From Amycolatopsis rifamycinica (lineage in GTDB: Bacteria; Actinomycetota; Actinomycetes; Mycobacteriales; Pseudonocardiaceae), in NCBI RefSeq assembly GCF_000695625.1, contig NZ_JMQI01000066.1, positions 146,174 to 210,173 of the forward strand: a stretch of DNA of 64,000 nt, read 5' to 3'. Below, piece after piece: positions 45,654 to 53,995 of this stretch. The notes below the pieces were generated by a model. It was given only the letters and a program-made list of their open reading frames with translations. It was not told where the DNA came from and ran no database searches. Position 1 is the first letter of the stretch. Every line of letters starts with the position of its first letter. Made by a program: the position numbers and the translations under genes.

Positions 45654-46622
45654 ATGCAGGACTTCGCGACGCGTACCGAACCACACCGGCGAGAGCTGCT
45701 CGCGCACTGCTACCGCATGCTCGGCTCGGTCCACGAAGCCGAGGACCTGGTGCAGGAGACGCTGGTCCGCGCGTGGAAAGCGTGGGAGGGCTACGACCCG
45801 GCCCGCGCCTCGGTGCGCACCTGGCTCTACCGCATCGCGACCAACGCCTGCCTCACCGCCCTGGCCGGGCGCGCCCGGCGGCCGCTGCCGTCCGGGCTGG
45901 GCGGCCCGGGCGACGACCCGCACGCACCACTGACGCCGTCGTTCGAGATCCCCTGGCTGCACCCGTTCCCGGACGCCCGCCTCGACGACCCGGGCCGCCG
46001 CCTGGCCCGCCGCGGCACGCTCCGGCTGGCGCTGCTCGCGGCGATGCAGACCCTGCCGCCGAAGCAGCGCGCGGTGCTGATCCTGCGGGACGTCCTGGAG
46101 TTCAGCGCGGCGGAGGTGGCCGGCTTCCTCGGCACGACTCCGGCCGCGGTCAACAGCGCCCTGCAGCGCGCCCGCGCCGGGCTCGGCGGCCTGTCGGCGG
46201 ACGAGGTGCCCGAACCGGACGACGCCGCGGTCGAGGCCGTTCTGGACCGCTACGTCCGCGCGTTCGAACGCGCGGACGTCGCCGGGCTGGTCGAGCTGCT
46301 CACCGACGACGTTGTGCTGGAGATGCCGCCGGTGCCGCTGTGGTTCCGCGGCCGCGACGACTACGGCCGCTTCCTGGCGCGGCTGTTCGGGATGCGCGGC
46401 CCGGAGTGGCGCATGACCCGCACGGCCGCCAACGGGCAGCCCGCGCTGGTGGCGTACTGCCGCGACGACGCCGGGGTGTACCGCCTGCACACCCTGCAGG
46501 CGTTCACCGTGCGCGGCGGACGGGTGGCGCACAACGTCGTGTTCGCCGACCCCGCCGTGCTGGCGCCGTTCGGCCTCCCGGCGGCTCAGCCGGCGGCGCG
46601 GGCTTCCGAGGGGCGGCCGTAG
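45654..46622 (+). CDS. ECF sigma factor with SnoaL-like C-terminal domain
   Basis: 322 residues. Sigma region 2: RRELLAHCYRMLGSVHEAEDLVQETLVRAWKAWEGYDP; region 4: AAMQTLPPKQRAVLILRDVLEFSAAEVAGFLGTTPAAVNSALQRARA. The remaining 110 residues (VEAVLDRYVRAFERADVAGLVELLTDDVVLEMPP...) form a SnoaL/NTF2-like domain that usually regulates the factor in cis, as in the SigG and SigJ-type groups (ECF41/ECF56). No anti-sigma gene is beside it. The ribosome site GGGAGA lies in a hairpin. Overlaps the convergent DUF2087 gene by 37 bp. Confidence 0.9.
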   Translation: MQDFATRTEPHRRELLAHCYRMLGSVHEAEDLVQETLVRAWKAWEGYDPARASVRTWLYRIATNACLTALAGRARRPLPSGLGGPGDDPHAPLTPSFEIPWLHPFPDARLDDPGRRLARRGTLRLALLAAMQTLPPKQRAVLILRDVLEFSAAEVAGFLGTTPAAVNSALQRARAGLGGLSADEVPEPDDAAVEAVLDRYVRAFERADVAGLVELLTDDVVLEMPPVPLWFRGRDDYGRFLARLFGMRGPEWRMTRTAANGQPALVAYCRDDAGVYRLHTLQAFTVRGGRVAHNVVFADPAVLAPFGLPAAQPAARASEGRP

Positions 46623-47065
46623 GCGCCGCCGTCGTTGCTGCGCTGGAGGAGACCTTCGTCGACGAGGTAGCGGCGGAGCGTCGCGTGGTCGTCGTGGACC
46701 ATCGACAGCTTCTCGCGGACGTCCTGCTCGGTGTACAGGCGGCCCGGTTCGAAGCGCTCGGCCAGGTACGCCAGCAGCAGCTGCCGCCGCTTGCCCGAGT
46801 GCGGGATCGACACGAGCCGTCCGTGGCGGAAGAGCGCGTCGAGCGGATCGACCGGGGCCTTGACGAGCGCGTCGCGGAACACCGAAGGCACCGCCCGGTA
46901 CCGGCCCCCGGCCTCGGTGACGAGTCCCGCGCCGACCAGCCGCTTCGCGAGCTTGGCCGGAGCGTGGGACGCGTCGAGCCCGTCGGGGGCGGTGCAGATG
47001 CGGGCGAACAGCTGCAGCCGGTCTTCGTCCGCGAGAGCGGAGACCAGCGCTTCCGGTACGGCCAT
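46586..47065 (-). CDS. DUF2087 domain protein with N-terminal winged-helix-like region
   Basis: 159 residues. The N-terminal half (VSALADEDRLQLFARICTAPDGLDASHAPAKLAKRLVGAGLV) looks like an ArsR-type helix-turn-helix, and the C-terminal KRRQLLLAYLAERFEPGRLYTEQDVREKLSMVHDDHATLRRYLVDEGLL is a DUF2087 domain. Probably a transcriptional regulator; its partner is not obvious. Divergent from the FAAL operon (69 bp), which makes that operon a possible target. Confidence 0.85.
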   Translation of the reverse strand: MAVPEALVSALADEDRLQLFARICTAPDGLDASHAPAKLAKRLVGAGLVTEAGGRYRAVPSVFRDALVKAPVDPLDALFRHGRLVSIPHSGKRRQLLLAYLAERFEPGRLYTEQDVREKLSMVHDDHATLRRYLVDEGLLQRSNDGGAYGRPSEARAAG

Positions 47066-47134
47066 GGTCTGCGACCGTACCCGCGCTCGCCCCGGGGGTG
47101 AACCCGGTTTCCGCGGGCCGGTAGGTTGCCCGGC

Positions 47135-48775
47135 GTGCCCCGTCCGACCGTGCCGGTGACCGTGCCCGACGCGGTGCTGCGCACCTCGATCGTCGAGCGG
47201 CTGTTCGCCCGTGACGGCGACGACCGTCCGCTGTTCACCCACCAGGACCACGCTCGCGGCGTCGAGCACACCCTCACCTGGGCGGAGTTCGCCGCCCGCG
47301 TCCGCGTGGTGGCGGGCGAGCTGCGCCGGGTGGCCGGGCCGGGGGAGCGCGTCGCGATCCTCGCCGGCCAGGACCTCGCCTACCCGCTGGCGTTCTTCGG
47401 CGCGCTGGCCGCCGGCCTGGTCGCCGTTCCGCTGATGGTGCCCGCGAACCCCGCGCAGGCGGACCGGCTCGCCGGCGTCCTGGCCGACGCGAGCGCGCGG
47501 GTGTGGCTGACGTCGGCGGCCGCGGCGGCCGGGCTGCCCGCGCACGAGCCCGTCGTGGTGGTCGACGAGCTCACCGGGCCCGGCGCCGATCCGGTGCCGG
47601 TGACGCCGGACAGCCCCGCGTACCTGCAGTACACGTCCGGCTCGACCCGGGAGCCGGCCGGCGCGGTGATCCCGCACCGCGCGATCGTCGCCGCCTGCTG
47701 GCAGGGCAGCCTCGCCTACGCCGTCGACGAGGGCACCACCTGCGCCGGCTGGATCCCGTTCTTCCACGACATGGGCCTGATCCAGCTGTTGTGCCTGCCG
47801 GTCTTCTCCGGCGGGCGGTCGGTGTTCATGGCGCCGGCCGAGTTCGTGCACCGCCCGGCGAGGTGGCTGCGGCAGCTGGCGGACCACCCCGCCGTGTTCA
47901 CCGCCGCGCCGAACTTCGCCTACGACCTCGCCGCCGACGCCGACACCGGGGAAGACCTCGACCTGTCGGACGTCCGGGTCGCGCTCAACGGCAGCGAACC
48001 CGTCCGGCCGCGCACGATCGAGCGCTTCCACGAGGTCTTCGGGCCCCGCGGCTTCCGGCGTGAGGCGCACCGGCCGTCGTACGGGCTCGCCGAAGCCACC
48101 GTGTACGTCGCGAGCGCGGGCGAGGAAGGGCCGCGCGGGGCGGTGTTCGACCGTGAAGCCCTCGCGCAGGGCCGGGCCGTGGAAACCGCGGGCGGGCAGG
48201 AACTCGTGTCGGTCGGGCGTCCGGTCGGGCAGCTGGTCCGGATCGTCCGGGACGGCCGGGAGCAGCCCGAAGGCCGGGTCGGCGAGATCTGGGTGCACGG
48301 CCCGAACGTCGCCGACGGCTACTGGGGCCGCGGCGACGCCACCGTCTTCGGCGCCGAACTCGACGGCCTCGCCGGCTGGCTGCGCACCGGCGACCTCGGC
48401 GTCGTGCACCGCGGCGACCTGTACGTCACCGGGCGGCTCAAGGACCTCATCGTCGTCGACGGCCGCAACTTCCACCCGCAGGACATCGAAGCGGCGGCCG
48501 CCGAGGCCCACCCCGCGGTCCGCCGCGACCGCGTCGCCGCGTTCGGCGTCACCGACGAAGACGGCGAGGGCGCGGTGGTGGTGGCCGAGCGGGCGCGCGG
48601 CGCCGACGCCGACGACCGGGAGGTGACCCGCGCGGTGCTGCGCGCGGTGTCGCGGGAACACGGGCTCACGCTGCGCGCGGTACGTCTGGTCCCTTCCGGT
48701 GGACTTCCGCGCACATCGAGCGGCAAGGTCGCCCGGTCGGCCGCGAAAGCACGTTATGGTGGCGACCGTGGGTGA
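47135..48775 (+). CDS. Fatty acyl-AMP ligase (FAAL)
   Basis: 546 residues, GTG start preceded by the -10-like TAGGTT, so probably leaderless. Adenylation motifs: YLQYTSGSTREPAGAVIPH (P-loop), GWIPFFHDMGLIQ (the FAAL hallmark), RPSYGLAEATVYV, LRTGDLG, VTGRLKDLIVVDGRNFHPQDIE and the catalytic Lys in RTSSGKVAR. FAALs activate a fatty acid to acyl-AMP and hand it to an acyl carrier protein rather than to CoA. The ACP gene follows with an 8-bp overlap, and the secretion-linked genes after it are coupled by 1-4 bp overlaps, so this is the first gene of a five-gene operon. Confidence 0.92.
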   Translation: MPRPTVPVTVPDAVLRTSIVERLFARDGDDRPLFTHQDHARGVEHTLTWAEFAARVRVVAGELRRVAGPGERVAILAGQDLAYPLAFFGALAAGLVAVPLMVPANPAQADRLAGVLADASARVWLTSAAAAAGLPAHEPVVVVDELTGPGADPVPVTPDSPAYLQYTSGSTREPAGAVIPHRAIVAACWQGSLAYAVDEGTTCAGWIPFFHDMGLIQLLCLPVFSGGRSVFMAPAEFVHRPARWLRQLADHPAVFTAAPNFAYDLAADADTGEDLDLSDVRVALNGSEPVRPRTIERFHEVFGPRGFRREAHRPSYGLAEATVYVASAGEEGPRGAVFDREALAQGRAVETAGGQELVSVGRPVGQLVRIVRDGREQPEGRVGEIWVHGPNVADGYWGRGDATVFGAELDGLAGWLRTGDLGVVHRGDLYVTGRLKDLIVVDGRNFHPQDIEAAAAEAHPAVRRDRVAAFGVTDEDGEGAVVVAERARGADADDREVTRAVLRAVSREHGLTLRAVRLVPSGGLPRTSSGKVARSAAKARYGGDRG

Positions 48776-49031
48776 TCACCGCGCCGAGGTCACGAAGGTC
48801 GTCTGCGACACCTTCCGGCTCGACCCGGCTCTCGTCGAGCCCGACGCGCCCCTGGAGGAGCTGGGCATCGACTCGAAGGGCCGGATCAAGCTGCTGGCGG
48901 CGCTGGAGATCTATTACGGGGTGACGATCGACCTGGACCGGCTCGACCGGTTCACCGACGTGGCGTCCGTGGCCGGCGTGCTCGCGGAAGCACGGGCAAC
49001 TCGAGGATCTTCAGGAGAGGCGCGGAAATGA
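48768..49031 (+). CDS. Acyl carrier protein
   Basis: 87 residues (91 if ATG at 48756 is used). LEELGIDSKGRIKLLAALEIYYGVTIDLDRLDRFTDVASVAGVL is a normal phosphopantetheine carrier; Ser36 in GIDSKG is the attachment site (the usual DSL reads DSK). It should receive the acyl chain from the FAAL. Coupled to the FAAL (8-bp overlap) and to the EspC-like gene (ATGA overlap). Confidence 0.9.
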   Translation: MGDHRAEVTKVVCDTFRLDPALVEPDAPLEELGIDSKGRIKLLAALEIYYGVTIDLDRLDRFTDVASVAGVLAEARATRGSSGEARK

Positions 49032-49345
49032 GCGGCGGGGGGTACACCGCGACGACCGAGGCGTTGTCGGCGGCGTCCAAGACCATCGGGGACCTGGCGG
49101 AGCACCTGCTGGACGACAACCCGGACCTGCAGACACCGCAGGTGACGGCGGAGAAGTTCGGCCGGGCGCACGGCGCCCACGCGACCAAGTACACCGCCGG
49201 CGCGCAGGCGTTGTGGGCCGCGGTTTCCGGCTACAGCAGCACGCTGGGCTCCTTCGGCACGAACCTCGGCACCGCCGGTTCGAGCTACAGCGCCAACGAG
49301 GACAGCCAGGCGGGCGCGATCACGAACGCCGGGGGCTCGCTCTGA
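49028..49345 (+). CDS. EspC/WXG100-like type VII secretion substrate
   Basis: 105 residues, helix-turn-helix character: helix 1 YTATTEALSAASKTIGDLAEHLLDD, helix 2 AEKFGRAHGAHATKYTAGAQALWAAVSGYSSTLGSFGTNLGTAGSSY, then YSANE at 87-91, a Y-x3-E type VII export signal in the right place after the helix pair. No classic WXG is present. It resembles ESX-1 associated EspC/DUF2580 proteins and may form the heterodimer with the large downstream protein. Start overlaps the ACP stop; stop overlaps the next ATG (TGATG). Confidence 0.8.
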   Translation: MSGGGYTATTEALSAASKTIGDLAEHLLDDNPDLQTPQVTAEKFGRAHGAHATKYTAGAQALWAAVSGYSSTLGSFGTNLGTAGSSYSANEDSQAGAITNAGGSL

Positions 49346-52300
49346 TGGCCGAGAAGAAGTGGTCCGACGTCAAGGCGCTGCTCGACGACCCGAGCGTGCC
49401 TGCGGCGCAGAAGAGCGCGCTGATCAGCAGCTGGCTGCGGGAAAACCCGCCACCGCCGCCGTTCCTGGCCGACCAGGAGCCCGACGAGATCAAGCAGAAG
49501 CGGGCGGAGGCCGGCAAGTACGCGCAGGCGTACGGCGCGAACCCGCTCTTCGCCGGCCAGTCGGTCGACGAGGCCTACGACAAGGCCAAGAAGAGCGGTG
49601 ACCAGAACAGCTACAACGAGGACCAGGAGAAGAAGGCCGTCGACGACGGCAAGAAGAAGCTCGACGAGACGCAGCCGCCCGCGGCGGACAGCACCAGCGG
49701 GACCAAGACGTCCGACGAGATCTTCGACGCCGCCGCGCCCGCGCTCAAGCTGTTCGAGACGTTCGGGTCGCTGCTGGCGAAGATCCCGGCCGACTGCCGC
49801 GGCAACACCCGTGCGCTCGACCTCGACAAGGACATCCGCACCCCGTTCGACGAACAGCGCGGGATCAGCTTCGCGGACTTCGTCGCCGACGCCGGGCACT
49901 TCAAGCGCGGTTCGGAAACGGTGGACCGGACGCTCCAGGACACCGGCTCGCAGCTGGGCACGCTGTACCAGAGCTGGAGCGGCGCCGGTGCCGACGCCGC
50001 GTCGGACACCTACAACGACAAGATCCAGCCGAAGGCCGCGAAGCTGTCCCAGACGCTGGCCGCCGCGAGCGAGGCGACGCTGAACACCGCCACGACGGTG
50101 TTCCAGCTGTGCAAGGGCAAGGCCGACGCGGTCATCGGGATGTACACCGACCTGGTCGGCAAGGCCGACTACACGATGGCGCAGAAGGTCGTCGCCGTCG
50201 CCAACGGCGAACACGGCAACGAGCAGGACCTGGCCCAGATCGCGGGCTGGATGGACCTGAACTTCGGGACCAACCTGGTCAACACGCTCAACGACCAGGG
50301 CTGCTGCGACGGCGACGAGATCAAGAAGCACGGCCAGGACCTGGCCAAGCAGTGGGTGCAGAACCAGTTCAACCCGGACATGTGGGACCGGCTGTACCAG
50401 GGGTTCGTGAAGACCTGCAAGGACACGAAGGACCTGGTCGACCAGGCCTATGACGCGCTCGACAAGGTCATGGGCGGCATCCGGAACGAGTTCGAGGGCG
50501 TTTCGCTGCCTGGCGGCTCCGGGACGGGCGGTGCGGGCGGCGGCGCAGGTGCGGGCTCGGGCGGCTCCGGGACGGCCGGCGGCTCCGGCGGTGGGCCCGG
50601 TGGTTCGGGTGCCGGCGGCTCCGGGTTCGGGGGCGGCTCCGGTTCGGGTGGTTCGGGTTCCGGTGGTGCGGGCTCCGGGGCCGGGGGCGCCGGTGGTGCG
50701 GTGCCGTCGATTCCCGAGACGAGTTCGGGGTCCGGTGCGCCGGTCGGGGGTTCGGGCGCCGGCGGCGGTTCGGGCATCGACCTGCCGAGCGGCGCGGGCG
50801 CCGGCAGTGGCTCGGGCAGCAGCGGCTCGGGCTCGGGCAGTGGCTCGGGCGCGGGCGGCGGCGGTTCGGTGCCGCCGATCCCGGAGGGGTCCGCGTCGTC
50901 CGGTGGCGGCGCTTCGGGCGGTGGCTCCGGCTCGTCGGGGGGCCAGGACGACGGGGCGGCCGCGGCGGAGGCGGCCAAGCAGCAGGCCGCGGAGGCGGCC
51001 AAGCAACAGGCGGCGCAGGCCGCCGAGGCCGCGAAGAAGCAGGCCTCGGACGCCCTGAACCAGTTCAGCGGCCCGGGCATCCAGACCGAATCCGGCGCCG
51101 GCGCCGGCCTCGGCTCGGCCGGTGGTTCGGGCGGCGGTTCGGCTGGTGGCCCGGACGCGGGACCCGACGGCACGACCCCGTCTTCGGTACCACCACCGTC
51201 CGACAGCGGCCAGGACGCCGCGGCCGCGGCGGCCGAGGCGGCGAAGAAGAAGGCCGCGGACGCGTTGAAGGAGTTCAGCGGCCCGGGCATCGAGACGGAG
51301 TCGGGCGCAGGCGCGGGCGGCCTGGGTGGTGGTGGCGGCGACACGGGCGCGGGTGAAGACGGCAAGGCGGCGGCCGAGCAGGCTGCGCAAGAGGCGAAGA
51401 AGAAGGCCGCGGACGCGCTGAAGGAGTTCAGCGGCCCGGGCATCCAGACGGAGTCCGGCGCCGGCGGTCTGGGTGGCGGTGGCGGCGACACGGGCTCGGG
51501 TGAGGATGGTAAGGCGGCGGCTGAGCAGGCTGCGGAAGAGGCGAAGGAGAAGGCCGCGGACGCGTTGAAGGAGTTCAGCGGCCCGGGCATCGAGACGGAC
51601 TCCGGCGACGGCGCGGGCGCCGGTGGCAGCGACGGCGGTACCGGCTCGGGCGAGGACGGCAAGGCCACGGCCGAGCAGGCCGCGGAAGAGGCGAAGAAAA
51701 AGGCCGCGGATGCGTTGAAGGACTTCGGCGGCCCCGGCATCGAGACGGAGTCCGGCGACAAGCCCGGCAGCCTGCTCGGCGACGACGATCCGGATGTCCT
51801 GAAGGTCAAGCAAGGCGACAAGACCTTCGAGATGACCGAGCCGGACCACGACGGCAAGATGGACATCAAGGTCGGCGACGGGCCCGGCGATCCGAAGGAC
51901 TTCAAGCTCGACTGGTCCGCGGACGGCAAGGCCACCGACGGTCCACAGGGGACGGACACCGACACGTACCGCCCGGGTGCGGACGGCAAGATCCACATCC
52001 GCGACGGCGGCCTCGAGATCACCGCGGAGCGTCCCGACGGCCCGGACGGCCCGACGGTGGTCACGGTCGACGACGGCAAGGGCACTCCGACGACCTACAC
52101 CCTCGGCGAGGACGACAAGCCCGCTGACGCCCTCGGCACCACCCCCGAGAAGCGGCTGGACGACCTTCCGACGCACCGAGGCACCCTCCAGGACTTCGCA
52201 TCGCACGTCGGTGACAGCCCGGACGGCCCCGGCGGCGCGGACGGCTCGCACGGCGCCGGCTCCGATCACGGCGCCGGCTCCCACGGCGGCTCAGACCACA

Positions 52301-52818
52301 GCGGTAGCTCCGATCACGGCGCCGGTTCGCACGGCGGCTCGGACCACAGCGGCCACGGCGCCGGCTCCCACGGCGGCGGCCCCGGCGACCCGGGCGGCCA
52401 CCCCGGCGGCGACGGTTCCCCCGGCGGTGGTTCCCACGCCGCCCCCTCGGCGGCCGGCCTCGGCGGCTCGCACGGTGGTCCCGGCTTCGCCGGGGCGGGC
52501 TTCGACCCGGCCGGTGCCGGGCTCGGCGAATCCCCCGTCTCCGGCGGGGCCCACACCGGCGCCGGTCCCGGGCAGGCCCAGCCCGCGTTCGCGGCGGCGG
52601 CCGGGGCGTCCGGAACGGCCGGCGCACCCGGCTCGTCGATGGCCGGGATGCCCGGCATGGGTGCCATGGGCGGGGCCCAGGGCGGGGGCGGCGACACCGA
52701 ACGCCGGGCGCCGGCCTACCGGATCGAAGGCGCCGTCTTCGACAACCTCGGTGAGCCCGGGCGGCGGATCATCGGCTCGCTCGACGACGAAGACCCGCCG
52801 TCCGTGCGGACCTGGTAG
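49345..52818 (+). CDS. Large Gly/Ala-rich WXG-like secreted protein with heptad-type repeats
   Basis: 1157 residues. About 1-390: soluble helical region; the stretch AGHFKRGSETVDRTLQDTGSQLGTLYQSWSGAGADAASDTYN has a WSG turn, like the WXG of type VII substrates, and precedes a long helix pair. About 390-540: Gly/Ser-rich linker. About 540-810: five repeats built on AAEEAKKKAADALKEFSGPGIETESG. About 810-940: a compact charged beta domain (DVLKVKQGDKTFEMTEPDHDGKMDIKVGDG to GLEITAERPDGPDGPTVVTVDDG). About 960-1110: Gly/His/Ser-rich region with GAGSHGGSDHSG repeats. The last 35 residues are again ordered (YRIEGAVFDNLGEPGRRIIG). No catalytic domain is recognised. A structural or carrier role at the cell surface is plausible. 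Confidence 0.75.
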   Translation: MAEKKWSDVKALLDDPSVPAAQKSALISSWLRENPPPPPFLADQEPDEIKQKRAEAGKYAQAYGANPLFAGQSVDEAYDKAKKSGDQNSYNEDQEKKAVDDGKKKLDETQPPAADSTSGTKTSDEIFDAAAPALKLFETFGSLLAKIPADCRGNTRALDLDKDIRTPFDEQRGISFADFVADAGHFKRGSETVDRTLQDTGSQLGTLYQSWSGAGADAASDTYNDKIQPKAAKLSQTLAAASEATLNTATTVFQLCKGKADAVIGMYTDLVGKADYTMAQKVVAVANGEHGNEQDLAQIAGWMDLNFGTNLVNTLNDQGCCDGDEIKKHGQDLAKQWVQNQFNPDMWDRLYQGFVKTCKDTKDLVDQAYDALDKVMGGIRNEFEGVSLPGGSGTGGAGGGAGAGSGGSGTAGGSGGGPGGSGAGGSGFGGGSGSGGSGSGGAGSGAGGAGGAVPSIPETSSGSGAPVGGSGAGGGSGIDLPSGAGAGSGSGSSGSGSGSGSGAGGGGSVPPIPEGSASSGGGASGGGSGSSGGQDDGAAAAEAAKQQAAEAAKQQAAQAAEAAKKQASDALNQFSGPGIQTESGAGAGLGSAGGSGGGSAGGPDAGPDGTTPSSVPPPSDSGQDAAAAAAEAAKKKAADALKEFSGPGIETESGAGAGGLGGGGGDTGAGEDGKAAAEQAAQEAKKKAADALKEFSGPGIQTESGAGGLGGGGGDTGSGEDGKAAAEQAAEEAKEKAADALKEFSGPGIETDSGDGAGAGGSDGGTGSGEDGKATAEQAAEEAKKKAADALKDFGGPGIETESGDKPGSLLGDDDPDVLKVKQGDKTFEMTEPDHDGKMDIKVGDGPGDPKDFKLDWSADGKATDGPQGTDTDTYRPGADGKIHIRDGGLEITAERPDGPDGPTVVTVDDGKGTPTTYTLGEDDKPADALGTTPEKRLDDLPTHRGTLQDFASHVGDSPDGPGGADGSHGAGSDHGAGSHGGSDHSGSSDHGAGSHGGSDHSGHGAGSHGGGPGDPGGHPGGDGSPGGGSHAAPSAAGLGGSHGGPGFAGAGFDPAGAGLGESPVSGGAHTGAGPGQAQPAFAAAAGASGTAGAPGSSMAGMPGMGAMGGAQGGGGDTERRAPAYRIEGAVFDNLGEPGRRIIGSLDDEDPPSVRTW
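51024..51755 (+). repeat. Five imperfect in-frame repeats in the WXG-like gene
   Basis: Each unit encodes an Ala/Lys helix (AAEEAKKKAADALKEF) followed by SGPGI-E/Q-TESG and a Gly-rich spacer of 20-40 residues. Units start near 51024, 51229, 51385, 51532 and 51682. The first (KKQASDALNQF) and last (DFGGPGI) are the most diverged. Confidence 0.8.
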
Positions 52819-52826
52819 GAGGACGC

Positions 52827-53192
52827 ATGACCGACATCGCCGGGATGAAGGCCGAACTCGACAGCCTCGTCCGCGAACAGGCCGATCGCCGTACCCTGCG
52901 CGAACAGCAGGGGGAGGAGATCAAGGCCCGCTCCCACGAGTACATGACCAAGCAGGTCCAGGCGGCCGAACGGTACGTCCAGCACGTCCGCGAGATGGCC
53001 CAGCGCAAGACGAAGTCCGGCTGGAGCACCGACCGGTCGCACGCCGAGCCGGCCTCCGCCTTCGACGCGGAGGCCTATCCCGGCCCGGGCGGGTTCGAAC
53101 CGGCGCCGCGGCCGGTGCGGGACGAGCCGCGGGCCGCGCGCCGGCCGCGTGCCGCCGTCGAAGACGACGAGGACTTCAACAACCCCTGGTGA
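52827..53192 (+). CDS. Coiled-coil protein closing the FAAL/T7SS operon
   Basis: 121 residues, AGGAGG before the ATG. Residues 1-62 are one long charged helix (MKAELDSLVREQADRRTLREQQGEE ... VQAAERYVQHVREMAQRK), followed by a disordered Pro/Arg/Glu tail ending DEDFNNPW. It may be a chaperone or partner of the large protein 8 nt upstream; no family recognised. Overlaps the convergent methyltransferase by 17 bp. Confidence 0.7.
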   Translation: MTDIAGMKAELDSLVREQADRRTLREQQGEEIKARSHEYMTKQVQAAERYVQHVREMAQRKTKSGWSTDRSHAEPASAFDAEAYPGPGGFEPAPRPVRDEPRAARRPRAAVEDDEDFNNPW

Positions 53193-53970
53193 ACCACAGG
53201 TCGACGGCGATCTCGGGCAACCGCACGGTGAACGTCTCCGCCGGGGCGAGCCGCCGCCGCAGCTCCGCCTCGAACCCGGCCCGCCGTTCGCCGAACAGGT
53301 GCGGTGCCGAGCTCGACAGCGAGAACACCCCCGCGACGACCTCGTCGACCGTGCGGGTCACCTCCCGCCCCGGCACCGTGAACCGCCGCGGGCCGGCGAA
53401 ACCCGCCGCGCGGTAGACCTCCGCTTCGCCGCTGGGGAGGCCGTCCGGCAGCGAACCGCGGCCCGCGCGCCGCTCCGGGCCGAGGTACTCGCGCACCAGG
53501 TCCGCGATCACCGGGTGCACGCTCTCGTGCGTCGACGCGTGCACGTGGGCACACGCCCCCTCCGGCGTCAGCATCCCGTGCACCGCGGCGGCGACGCGGG
53601 GCCGGTCGAACCAGTGGAACGACTGCGCGAAGGTGACCAGCCGGAACCGGCCCAGCCCGGCGGGCAGGTCCTCGGCGCGCCGGTGCACCCACCGGCAGCG
53701 GCCGATACCCCCGTCCGCCGCGAGCCGGGCCGCTTCGGCGAGCATGTCCTCGTCGGCGTCGAGCCCGACGGCTTCCTCGAACAGCCCGGCCAGCGGCAAC
53801 GTCAGCGACCCCGGGCCGCAGCCGACGTCGAGCAGCCGTCCCGAACCGTCCAGCCCGAGCTCGGCGGCGAAGGCCGCGGGGAGTTCGGCGGGATAGGCCA
53901 CCCGGCCGCGTGCGTAGTACCGCGCGCTGCCCGAATAGAGGGACGGGTCCCATTCCCACGCGTCGGTCAC
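53176..53970 (-). CDS. Class I SAM-dependent methyltransferase
   Basis: 264 residues from GTG (V-T-D-A-W-E-W-D). The -10-like TATCTA on this strand ends 10 nt upstream, so a near-leaderless start fits; an ATG nine codons earlier would overlap that box. Motif I LLDVGCGPGSLTLPLAGLF, acidic loop VGLDADEDMLAEAAR, post-I HRRAEDLP, then LVTFAQSFHWFDRPR, the motif shared with YcgJ/Trans-aconitate-type methyltransferases. Substrate unknown. Confidence 0.88.
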   Translation of the reverse strand: MTDAWEWDPSLYSGSARYYARGRVAYPAELPAAFAAELGLDGSGRLLDVGCGPGSLTLPLAGLFEEAVGLDADEDMLAEAARLAADGGIGRCRWVHRRAEDLPAGLGRFRLVTFAQSFHWFDRPRVAAAVHGMLTPEGACAHVHASTHESVHPVIADLVREYLGPERRAGRGSLPDGLPSGEAEVYRAAGFAGPRRFTVPGREVTRTVDEVVAGVFSLSSSAPHLFGERRAGFEAELRRRLAPAETFTVRLPEIAVDLWFTRGC

Positions 53971-53980
53971 GGCCCCAGCG

Positions 53981-53988
53981 TAGATACT
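53981..53988. promoter_or_regulatory. Shared -10 box of two divergent leaderless genes
   Basis: TAGATACT: TAGATA/GATACT on the plus strand lies 7 nt before the GH13 ATG; the complement reads TATCTA and lies 10 nt before the methyltransferase GTG. Both transcripts would start within about 20 bp of each other, so polymerase can occupy only one at a time. Confidence 0.5.
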
Positions 53989-53995
53989 CGGGTTC

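Noticed and set aside
51024..51755. Regular repeats that could suggest a CRISPR array
   Set aside because: They are in-frame protein-coding repeats of unequal length with diverged units and variable spacers.
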